A stretch of 11,768 nucleotides of DNA from Bacteroidota bacterium (GTDB lineage Bacteria; Bacteroidota; Bacteroidia; UKL13-3). Below, in pieces: positions 6,328-11,768 of this stretch (the stretch's first letter is position 1; every line of letters starts with the position of its first letter). The translations under genes were made by a program, and so were the position numbers. The notes under the pieces were generated by a model. The model saw nothing but the letters and a program-made list of their open reading frames with translations, did not search any database and was not told the DNA's origin. The stretch is taken from NCBI GenBank assembly GCA_004293295.1, contig RDYC01000225.1, positions 1-11,768 of the forward strand, given 5' to 3'.

Positions 6328-6633
6328 ATGTATCAACTAATGAAAACAACCCTAAAAGTTTCTGATTTAACTCCATCAACTGTTACTAATGCAGATGCTG
6401 TTGGGCTTAAAATAGCCATGAAAGATGCTGTTTTAAGAGGAGAAGCTATTGTGCTTTCATTTCATGGTGTAACAACTTTAACAACATCTTTTCTTAATTC
6501 ATCTATCGGTGAAATAATTGATGAGTTTGGTTTTGATATGTTAAAAGGGAAACTAAGTTTAATTGATTATACACCACCAATAGGTAAAATGATTAGCACT
6601 TATATTGCTGATTTAAGAAATATAAAGGCATAA
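6328..6633 (+). CDS. STAS-like domain protein (DUF4325)
   Basis: The protein matches the STAS-like DUF4325 pattern: AIVLSFHGVTTLTTSFLNSSIG (residues 40-61, a beta strand then the T-x-SFLN-x-x-IG turn and helix), EFGFDMLKGKLSLID, and a C-terminal helix. STAS-fold domains typically act as protein-protein switches, as in anti-sigma antagonists, often near GHKL ATPases; none is present here. The start could be ATG 6328 or ATG 6340 (MKTTLKVSDL); the second is nearer the usual domain start and leaves a little space after the upstream terminator. Length of 97-101 aa is normal for a single-domain member. It is bracketed by two terminators, so its promoter must lie within or before the 65-aa gene region, or it relies on read-through. 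Confidence 0.8.
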   Translation: MYQLMKTTLKVSDLTPSTVTNADAVGLKIAMKDAVLRGEAIVLSFHGVTTLTTSFLNSSIGEIIDEFGFDMLKGKLSLIDYTPPIGKMISTYIADLRNIKA

Positions 6634-6652
6634 ACAATAAAGGATATAACTG

Positions 6653-6690
6653 AAAAATCCCTCATCAAGCAATTGGTGGGGGATTTTTTT
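6653..6690 (+). terminator. Intrinsic terminator after the STAS-like gene
   Basis: A 14-bp stem, 6653-6666 (AAAAATCCCTCATC) with 6675-6688 (GGTGGGGGATTTTT), includes two G-U pairs. It closes an 8-nt loop and ends in a run of T to 6690. Confidence 0.85.
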
Positions 6691-6693
6691 GTG

Positions 6694-6726
6694 GTTGAAT
6701 TAAATCAACTTTAAATTTTATATTTG
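6694..6726 (+). promoter_or_regulatory. Promoter with overlapping dyad operator for the glycine-zipper/Zeta pair
   Basis: TATATTTG at 6719-6726 matches TAnnTTTG exactly, and TTG at 6695-6697 lies 21 nt upstream as the -33 element. Transcription would start around 6731-6734, at or next to the ATG at 6731, so the message would be leaderless or nearly so. A dyad GTTGA-N6-TCAAC (6694-6698 / 6705-6709) covers the -33 element, a position suited to a repressor. This fits an autoregulated toxin-antitoxin module, but the repressor is not identified. Confidence 0.5.
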
Positions 6727-6730
6727 AAGT

Positions 6731-7033
6731 ATGGGAGTTTCAAAAAAATCTCGTGATCAAATTATTGAGGGTGCTTTAGTTGGTGGTGCTGTTGGAGCAG
6801 CTTTAGGTGCCATTCTAACCGGAGAAAGTCAACGCACTGCAACAGCAATGCTTGTAGGTGCTGCGATTGGCGCAACTATAAAAGCTAAACAAGAGGCATC
6901 CGAGTTTAAACTTACGCGTTTAATAGAAACTGATGGGAAAATTTATAGCATTTCACCCAACGGGAAAAAAAAGCTAGTTAGGTCTATCCCCCGTTCTCGT
7001 ATTTCTGTGCCAGAAACCTTTACTATTGAATAA
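6731..7033 (+). CDS. Glycine-zipper membrane protein, possible partner of the Zeta-like kinase
   Basis: This 100-residue protein has a perfect glycine zipper at Gly14, 18, 22 and 26 in EGALVGGAVGAALGAILTG, then a second small-residue segment AMLVGAAIGATI (39-50, Gly43 and Gly47). The two likely form a membrane hairpin. The basic N-terminus (MGVSKKSR) has no cleavable signal. The last 50 residues are a soluble, strand-like tail (FKLTRLIETDGKIYSI). Its end overlaps the start of the Zeta-like gene by 8 nt, so the two are probably translated together. Family name not recognised. It sits where a Zeta antitoxin gene usually lies, but a membrane glycine-zipper protein does not resemble the known helical Zeta antitoxins, so that role is a guess. 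Confidence 0.72.
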   Translation: MGVSKKSRDQIIEGALVGGAVGAALGAILTGESQRTATAMLVGAAIGATIKAKQEASEFKLTRLIETDGKIYSISPNGKKKLVRSIPRSRISVPETFTIE

Positions 7034-7776
7034 AAGTAAGCCACCTAAACTACGCATATTTGCCGGACCAAATGGTTCAGGGAAAACTTCGTTGGTAAAT
7101 AACTTCCCAAGTGCGATAAAACTGGGTATAGTCGTAAATGCAGATGATATTGAGAAAGAGTTTAAACAAAATGGAACATTAAACATTACTTCTTTCGGTA
7201 TCAAATTCAATAAAAAAATCCCTGCTAACACACTTTCGTAGAGGTATTTGTTCTACAAAAAATATTTCATTTACTGACACTGATTTAACAGTAACTCAAA
7301 ACAACTTAACCCTCAAGAATGTAGTCATCAACTCGTATGTTGCAGCAGATATTGCAGAATACATAAGAATAAAATTGCTTGATGCTAAAATATCTTTCTC
7401 GTTCGAAACGGTGTTTTCACACCCAAGTAAAATTGAGTTTATTAAACAAGCAAGGGCAAAAGGCTACCGCATATACCTGTACTTTATTGCAACTGAAAGT
7501 TCAACAATAAATATAAGTAGGGTTGAAAATAGAGTTGCTAAATCGGGACATTATGTAGAACCTAAATTAATTATTAGCAGGTACTATAGAACACTAGACA
7601 ACCTATTTGAAGCAGTGAAACTAACCAATAGGGCTTACCTTTTTGATAATTCAGGAGAATACGCTGAACTAGTTTGTGAAGTAACTGATGGCAAAAAGGT
7701 TAAAATGCGTGATATTGATAAACAAATTCCTGAGTGGTTTAAAATGTACTTCTACACCAAAGCAAAAACTAAATAG
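7026..7776 (+). pseudogene. Zeta-toxin-like P-loop kinase, frameshifted at an A7 run
   Basis: Zeta-fold kinases phosphorylate UDP-N-acetylglucosamine or related nucleotide sugars and poison cell-wall synthesis. The frame starts at TTG 7026 (no ATG precedes the P-loop) and shows GPNGSGKTS (residues 14-22), NADDIEKEF with a candidate catalytic Asp at 40-41, then stops at 7241. The family continues in the +1 frame: INSYVAADIAEYIRIKLL, FSFETVFSHPSKIEF, RVENRVAKSGHYVEPKL, SRYYRTLDNL and a DNSG site, ending at 7776. Removing one A from the A7 run at 7212-7218 joins the frames into FNKKSLLTHFRG and gives a 249-aa protein. So the break is a one-base insertion, a sequencing error, or a site where RNA polymerase slippage could restore the product. 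The TTG at 7375 is not a convincing independent start, since conserved sequence precedes it. Confidence 0.85.
7212..7218 (+). other. A7 homopolymer at the frameshift in the Zeta-like gene
   Basis: Frame 7026 reads AAT AAA AAA ATC to a stop at 7241; with six A instead of seven it reads AAT AAA AAA TCC CTG and stays open to 7776. The +1 frame is closed at 7180-7182, so the switch must lie between there and 7241, and this run is the only homopolymer of this kind in that interval. Confidence 0.75.
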
Positions 7777-7787
7777 CAATCCATTCA

Positions 7788-7839
7788 ATACATGAAAAAT
7801 CCCCGTCTCAATTTCTCGAAACGGGGATTTTTCATGTAT
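7788..7839. terminator. Two-way terminator between convergent genes
   Basis: A perfect 19-bp stem pairs 7788-7806 (contains TGAAAAATCCCCGT) with 7821-7839 (contains ACGGGGATTTTTCA) around a 14-nt loop. It sits between the stop of the Zeta-like gene (7776) and the stop of sucD on the other strand (7853), and has T-runs after the GC core on both strands. Confidence 0.92.
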
Positions 7840-7852
7840 ATACTTTTAACGC

Positions 7853-8737
7853 TTAATTCGCTTTTTGTCCCAGAGCCACCAACATGGTCGCACCAATTTC
7901 AGCAGGTGATTCCACCACATGTAAACCACACTCGCGCATGATGGCCATTTTAGCAGCAGCGGTATCATCATGTCCGCCAACAATAGCACCGGCATGGCCC
8001 ATTCTGCGGCCCGGAGGGGCTGTTTGTCCGGCAATAAATCCAACCACAGGCTTTTTATTGCCATTGGCTTTTATCCAACGGGCTGCATCGGCTTCATAAC
8101 TTCCGCCAATTTCACCAATCATAATAATGGCATCTGTTTCAGGGTCGTTCATCAACATTTCAACGGCATCTTTGGTAGGCGTTCCGATGATAGGGTCACC
8201 ACCAATACCTATTGCAGTAGAAATACCTAAACCTGCTTTTACTACTTGGTCAGCAGCTTCATAAGTTAACGTACCAGATTTTGATACAATACCAATTTTA
8301 CCTGTTTTAAAAACAAACCCCGGCATAATACCAACCTTTGCTTGTCCCGGAGTAATTACACCAGGGCAATTTGGTCCAATTAAGCGGCAATCTTTTCCTT
8401 TAATATATTCTTTTACCGGTATCATGTCCTTAACCGGGATACCTTCTGTTATGCAAATAATTACTTTAATACCTGCATCAGCAGCTTCCATAATGGCATC
8501 AGCAGCAAATGCGGGTGGCACAAAAATAATAGAGACATTGGCTTTTGCCTGATCTACAGCTTCTTTTACGGTGTTAAACACCGGGCGGTCCAAGTGTACT
8601 TGTCCACCTTTACCTGGAGTAACGCCTCCAACCAAAGTGGTGCCATATTCAATCATTTGTTGGGCATGAAAAGTGCCTTCACTACCCGTAAATCCTTGTA
8701 CAATTACCCTTGAGTTTTTATCTACTAATACTGCCAT
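7853..8737 (-). CDS. sucD: Succinate-CoA ligase [ADP-forming], alpha subunit
   Basis: SucD is the CoA-binding, autophosphorylated subunit of succinyl-CoA synthetase, which makes ATP (or GTP) while converting succinyl-CoA to succinate in the TCA cycle. The 294-aa length is normal. Visible features are the Rossmann-type start VIVQGFTGSEGTFHAQQMIEYG (residues 11-32), VGGVTPGKGG, the CoA-binding GPNCPGVITPG (121-131), GIVSKSGTLTYE, GIGGDPIIG, GEIGGSYE, and GRRMGHAGAIV with His248 as the phosphorylated histidine. The ATG at 8737 fits the family start (MAVLVDKNSRVIVQG). The beta-subunit gene sucC is not in the window, as is common in this phylum. A promoter-like motif lies about 40 nt upstream, so it is probably transcribed alone. 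Confidence 0.97.
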   Translation of the reverse strand: MAVLVDKNSRVIVQGFTGSEGTFHAQQMIEYGTTLVGGVTPGKGGQVHLDRPVFNTVKEAVDQAKANVSIIFVPPAFAADAIMEAADAGIKVIICITEGIPVKDMIPVKEYIKGKDCRLIGPNCPGVITPGQAKVGIMPGFVFKTGKIGIVSKSGTLTYEAADQVVKAGLGISTAIGIGGDPIIGTPTKDAVEMLMNDPETDAIIMIGEIGGSYEADAARWIKANGNKKPVVGFIAGQTAPPGRRMGHAGAIVGGHDDTAAAKMAIMRECGLHVVESPAEIGATMLVALGQKAN

Positions 8738-8777
8738 GTTATTGGTTAAAATGAGTTAATTTTAATAAAATGTCGCG

Positions 8778-8785
8778 CAAATATG
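8778..8785 (-). promoter_or_regulatory. Possible -7 element of sucD
   Basis: On the minus strand this reads CATATTTG, 7 of 8 positions of TAnnTTTG, and is followed by CG as is frequent in Bacteroidota. No TTG is seen at the right distance upstream. The leader would be about 35 nt. Confidence 0.35.
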
Positions 8786-8832
8786 AACTTTTTTGGCTAA
8801 AAACCATGATTAATATTCAGCAAATTGCCTTA

Positions 8833-10152
8833 TCATGAATTGTTTCTTGCGATAAAAAAAACCAAGTATACCACCACAATAAACCCAATAAGTACCAATG
8901 CCACCACCTGAATGCTTTCTTTCATTTCTTGCTGAACAGTAGCAGATGCCTGTTGATTAGGGGTAGTTGTTTGAAGGGTTTTTAATAAACGTTCATTTTC
9001 AGCTTTTTGTGTTTCGTATTGTTTTTCAATGGTTTCAAGCTGTGCTTTGGTTTCTTGGTTAAACAAACTATCGCTGTATGTTTTGTACAATTTATAGTAG
9101 GAGAGGGCTTCTTTATAATCGCCTAAAGCATCAGTTATTTTATACAACATGTTTAAGGAAGTTACAATATCGCTTTTGTATTGCTGTACAGATGATATTT
9201 CAAAAGCCCTATCGGCATATTTTTTTGCTGCATAAAGCATTTTCATGTGAAAATAGCAATTTGAAATATTATTGCAAGTAACCGACAAAGCTTGTTGGTC
9301 TTTTAACTTTTCATCTATGTTTAAAGATTGCAGGTAACAGCTTAGCGCTTCTTTGTATTGTTTTCTATCAAAATGAATGATGCCAATGTTGTTGATAATT
9401 ACAGATTCATCTTTAAGGTCGCCAATTTTAGTATTGATAGCCAATGCCTGTTTATAATAATTAAGTGCCTCATCATTCTCGCCACGTGTATTGTAAATAT
9501 TGCCGATGTTGTTTAAGGCATCAGCCACGTTATTTTCATCACCGATCTGTTTAAAAGTATCATAAGCCTTTTGGTAATATTTAAGGGCCTTAGCTGAATT
9601 ACCTTGTTCAAGATTTATTACCCCGATATTGTTTAGAGTCATGCCCACACCTTTTTGGTCATTCACCTCCTCCGATAAGGCTAACGATTTTAGGAAATAA
9701 GTTAATGCGATAGTTAGGTTGCCTTTAAGATAGGCAAGGCTGGCAATGCCGTTAAATGCGGCAGAAACACCTTTTTTAGAGCCAATATGATTATGCTGAA
9801 TACCCGCCCAAACGTAACATGCCTTAGCTGCGTTATGGTTTCCGATTACCTTAAAATAATGGCCCTTATTGAGGTATGCGTTGCCTATCCCTTTTACATA
9901 ACCTATTTTTTTGGATAAGGCGATGGCAGAATCTGCATATACCAACACCAATTCTATGTCAATGCTTTTGTATTCATAAGCCAGTTGATTCAAGGCATCA
10001 ATCAACATAGTGTCCTTGGCGGTTTGTGCAACAGTAAGTAAGCTATCAATAGCAGGCTTTGCACTCCCAACATGGTAGCCAAGTGCAATAACCAATAATA
10101 GCATTTTGCAGCGTTTTATAAAACTATTTAGTTGGACTAAACTGGAGCTCAT
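8833..10152 (-). CDS. Exported TPR protein with C-terminal coiled coil and membrane anchor
   Basis: The 439-aa protein starts with a basic segment and hydrophobic core (FIKRCKMLLLVIALGYHVGSA, about residues 11-31), a signal peptide that may be cut after GSA. About seven tetratricopeptide repeats with 40-residue spacing follow from about 85 to 365 (repeated NNIG...GN...AL.YY..A). Next are a charged coiled coil (TKAQLETIEKQYETQKAENE) and one membrane helix (416-435) just before the end. In Bacteroidota this TPR/coiled-coil/helix arrangement usually leads into a histidine kinase or LuxR-type DNA-binding domain; here only RNNS follows, so the output domain is absent. ATG 10152 overlaps the ABC gene by 29 nt. 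ATG 10104 would avoid the overlap but loses the basic signal-peptide start, so 10152 is preferred. Confidence 0.87.
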   Translation of the reverse strand: MSSSLVQLNSFIKRCKMLLLVIALGYHVGSAKPAIDSLLTVAQTAKDTMLIDALNQLAYEYKSIDIELVLVYADSAIALSKKIGYVKGIGNAYLNKGHYFKVIGNHNAAKACYVWAGIQHNHIGSKKGVSAAFNGIASLAYLKGNLTIALTYFLKSLALSEEVNDQKGVGMTLNNIGVINLEQGNSAKALKYYQKAYDTFKQIGDENNVADALNNIGNIYNTRGENDEALNYYKQALAINTKIGDLKDESVIINNIGIIHFDRKQYKEALSCYLQSLNIDEKLKDQQALSVTCNNISNCYFHMKMLYAAKKYADRAFEISSVQQYKSDIVTSLNMLYKITDALGDYKEALSYYKLYKTYSDSLFNQETKAQLETIEKQYETQKAENERLLKTLQTTTPNQQASATVQQEMKESIQVVALVLIGFIVVVYLVFFIARNNS

Positions 10153-11768
10153 ATAATTGGGAATAATAACGTTTGTTTTTTAATAATTCTGCATGACTGC
10201 CCCTTTCCACAACCTCTCCTTTGTCCATTACCACAATTTCATGTGCATGCTGTATGGTGCTAAGCCGATGTGCAATTACAATGGAAGTGCGTCCCTCCAT
10301 CATTTTTGAAATGGCATGTTGTATCACATCTTCCGTTTCATTGTCAACAGAAGAGGTGGCTTCATCTAATATCAATATGGTAGGATTGGTAACCATCGCC
10401 CTCACGAAGGAAATGAGTTGGCGTTGCCCAACCGAAAGCGTGTTTCCCCTCTCTTGAACAACTTGGTGGTAACCTTGAGGCAACTTACTGATAAAGTGGT
10501 GGGCACCCAATAATTTAGCCGTTTTTATCACATCGTCATCAGTAATGGTTGGGTTATTCAGTTTGATGTTATCCATTACCGTACCATTAAACAAAAACAC
10601 ATCTTGCAATACCACGGATATGGATTTTCGTAAAATCCTGATGTCCAAGTCTTGTAAAAGATTTCCATCAATGGTTATTTCTCCTTTTTCAATTTCGTAG
10701 AAACGATTTAACAAGTTAATGATAGAAGATTTTCCCGCACCTGTTGCGCCAACCAATGCCAATGTTTTACCAGCCGGAACATGTAAAGTAACATTTTTGA
10801 GCACATACTCATCAGGGATGTAACTGAACCAAACCCGGTTAAAACGAATATCACCTTGAATGTACTCAAGCTGCAGGCTCCCATTAGGTTCAACACTCGT
10901 TAAGTCATCAGTTAATTTAAATATTCTTTCGGCTGCAACAAGCCCCATTTGCATGGTATTAAACCGGTCGGCCAGTTGTCTTATTGGCCTAAAAAATAAG
11001 TTGATGTACATGATAAAAGCAGTAATCATACCAATGGATGCGGTTCCTTCCAATGCGTTTTTTGAGCCAAACCAGATGATTAAAACAATAGACAGAGACG
11101 CAATAATTTCAACAACCGGAAAAAAAACGGAATAATAAAGCACCGACCGAATGTTGGCATCTCGGTGTAACGCATTAATCTCCATAAATTTTTTCATTTC
11201 CTGTTCTTCTCTATTAAATACTTGCACCACTTGCATGCCTTGAATATGCTCTTGAACAAAGGTGTTCAATTTCGTTACTTGGTTGCGCACATCTTCAAAA
11301 CTCAATCGCACTTTTTCTTTAAATACATAGCCGGCATATAATAAAAATGGGAGTACAGCCAAGCTGGCAAGTGACAATTGCCAATTGGTACTGAACATGA
11401 AAATTAGTATAAATACAATTTGCAACAAATCACCCGAAATGTTAATCAATCCCTCGCTAAAAACATCTGCAAGGGTTTCAATATCGTTAACAGTTCTGGT
11501 TACTAAAGTTCCTACCGGTGTTCTGTCGTAAAACAACATGCGCAATCCCGTTAAAAAATCGTACATCTTCAGGCGTAAATCTTTAATTACATGCTGTGCC
11601 AGGTAGTTACTTAGTACTGTACTCCACACCTGCATGCCTGTTTGCAACAGCAAAAGGGTAAAAATGAGCAAGCTCATCATAATCAAGCCTTTTGTGTCGT
11701 TTTCTGCAATAAAGTGGTCAATGGTGTACTGCACCAAAAAGGGTCGCAACGGGCCTAAAAAGGCCATT
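10124..11768 (-). CDS. ABC exporter, fused permease and ATPase (MdlB/MsbA type), 5' end outside window
   Basis: A half-transporter that would dimerise in the inner membrane and export a lipid, peptide or drug-like substrate. The frame stays open to the window edge. Family members are about 580-590 aa, so roughly 40 residues including most of the first membrane helix are missing; the Met at 11765-11767 is probably internal. Residues (counted from that Met): membrane helices within 27-260, coupling-region FYDRTPVGTLVTRTVND, Walker A GATGAGKS (340-347), Q-loop Gln388 in VVLQDVFLFNGT, signature LSVGQ (444-448, one change from LSGGQ), Walker B ILILDE (464-469), D-loop SSVD and H-loop His500 in VIAHRLSTI. 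All ATPase motifs are intact. The substrate cannot be told from sequence. The TPR gene overlaps its 3' end, so the two may be co-transcribed. Confidence 0.92.
   Translation of the reverse strand, partial: MAFLGPLRPFLVQYTIDHFIAENDTKGLIMMSLLIFTLLLLQTGMQVWSTVLSNYLAQHVIKDLRLKMYDFLTGLRMLFYDRTPVGTLVTRTVNDIETLADVFSEGLINISGDLLQIVFILIFMFSTNWQLSLASLAVLPFLLYAGYVFKEKVRLSFEDVRNQVTKLNTFVQEHIQGMQVVQVFNREEQEMKKFMEINALHRDANIRSVLYYSVFFPVVEIIASLSIVLIIWFGSKNALEGTASIGMITAFIMYINLFFRPIRQLADRFNTMQMGLVAAERIFKLTDDLTSVEPNGSLQLEYIQGDIRFNRVWFSYIPDEYVLKNVTLHVPAGKTLALVGATGAGKSSIINLLNRFYEIEKGEITIDGNLLQDLDIRILRKSISVVLQDVFLFNGTVMDNIKLNNPTITDDDVIKTAKLLGAHHFISKLPQGYHQVVQERGNTLSVGQRQLISFVRAMVTNPTILILDEATSSVDNETEDVIQHAISKMMEGRTSIVIAHRLSTIQHAHEIVVMDKGEVVERGSHAELLKNKRYYSQLYELQFSPTK

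Noticed and set aside
7884..8230. Plus-strand open frames opposite sucD
   Set aside because: Antisense shadows of a clearly conserved SucD frame.
1..11768. CRISPR array, tRNA, rRNA, insertion sequence or integrase
   Set aside because: No regularly spaced repeats, cloverleaf-like sequence, transposase or recombinase frame, or flanking direct repeats were found on either strand.

Overview
The window looks like a chromosomal segment of a Bacteroidota bacterium. Start codons lack Shine-Dalgarno sequences, several upstream regions carry the TTG / TAnnTTTG type promoter of that phylum, and the core genes (B12-dependent ribonucleotide reductase, SucD, an MdlB/MsbA-type ABC exporter, a tetratricopeptide envelope protein) read as Bacteroidota-like. 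These assignments come from recognising sequence motifs, not from a database search.

Layout. Positions 1-168 hold the nrdJ control region: three TGTGG motifs, one a full DnaA-box match, then a -33/-7 promoter. Positions 169-3481 are nrdJ, broken near 2011-2021 by what looks like a deletion of about 59 nt between short AT-rich repeats, which removes a conserved loop and shifts the frame. A hairpin terminator follows.

Positions about 3533-7776 form a visibly more AT-rich accessory block between two housekeeping regions. In order it holds: a possible minus-strand hydrophobic mini-peptide ending in its own hairpin; a 196-208 aa protein of unknown function closed by a perfect 50-nt palindrome; a 504-aa protein with a papain/C39-like Cys-His-Asp signature; a 65-aa helical protein 1 nt behind it; a STAS-like DUF4325 protein directly after a terminator; and a glycine-zipper membrane protein translationally overlapped with a Zeta-toxin-like P-loop kinase. 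The kinase gene is frameshifted at an A7 run. Nearly every unit in this block is separated by a hairpin of the AAATCCC...GGGATTT kind.

Positions 7788-7839 are a strong two-way terminator between the convergent Zeta gene and the minus-strand genes. The minus strand then carries, in transcription order, an ABC exporter (5' end outside the window), a secreted/anchored TPR protein overlapping it, and sucD.

How the genes work together. NrdJ (dNTP supply) and SucD (TCA cycle) are core metabolism. The block between them resembles a defence or stress island. The most plausible undescribed unit is the C39-like peptidase with its 65-aa partner, perhaps with the STAS-like protein. The glycine-zipper/Zeta pair looks like a toxin-antitoxin-type module with its own promoter and dyad operator. 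Two of the genes are broken, both at A-runs, so real decay and assembly error must be told apart.
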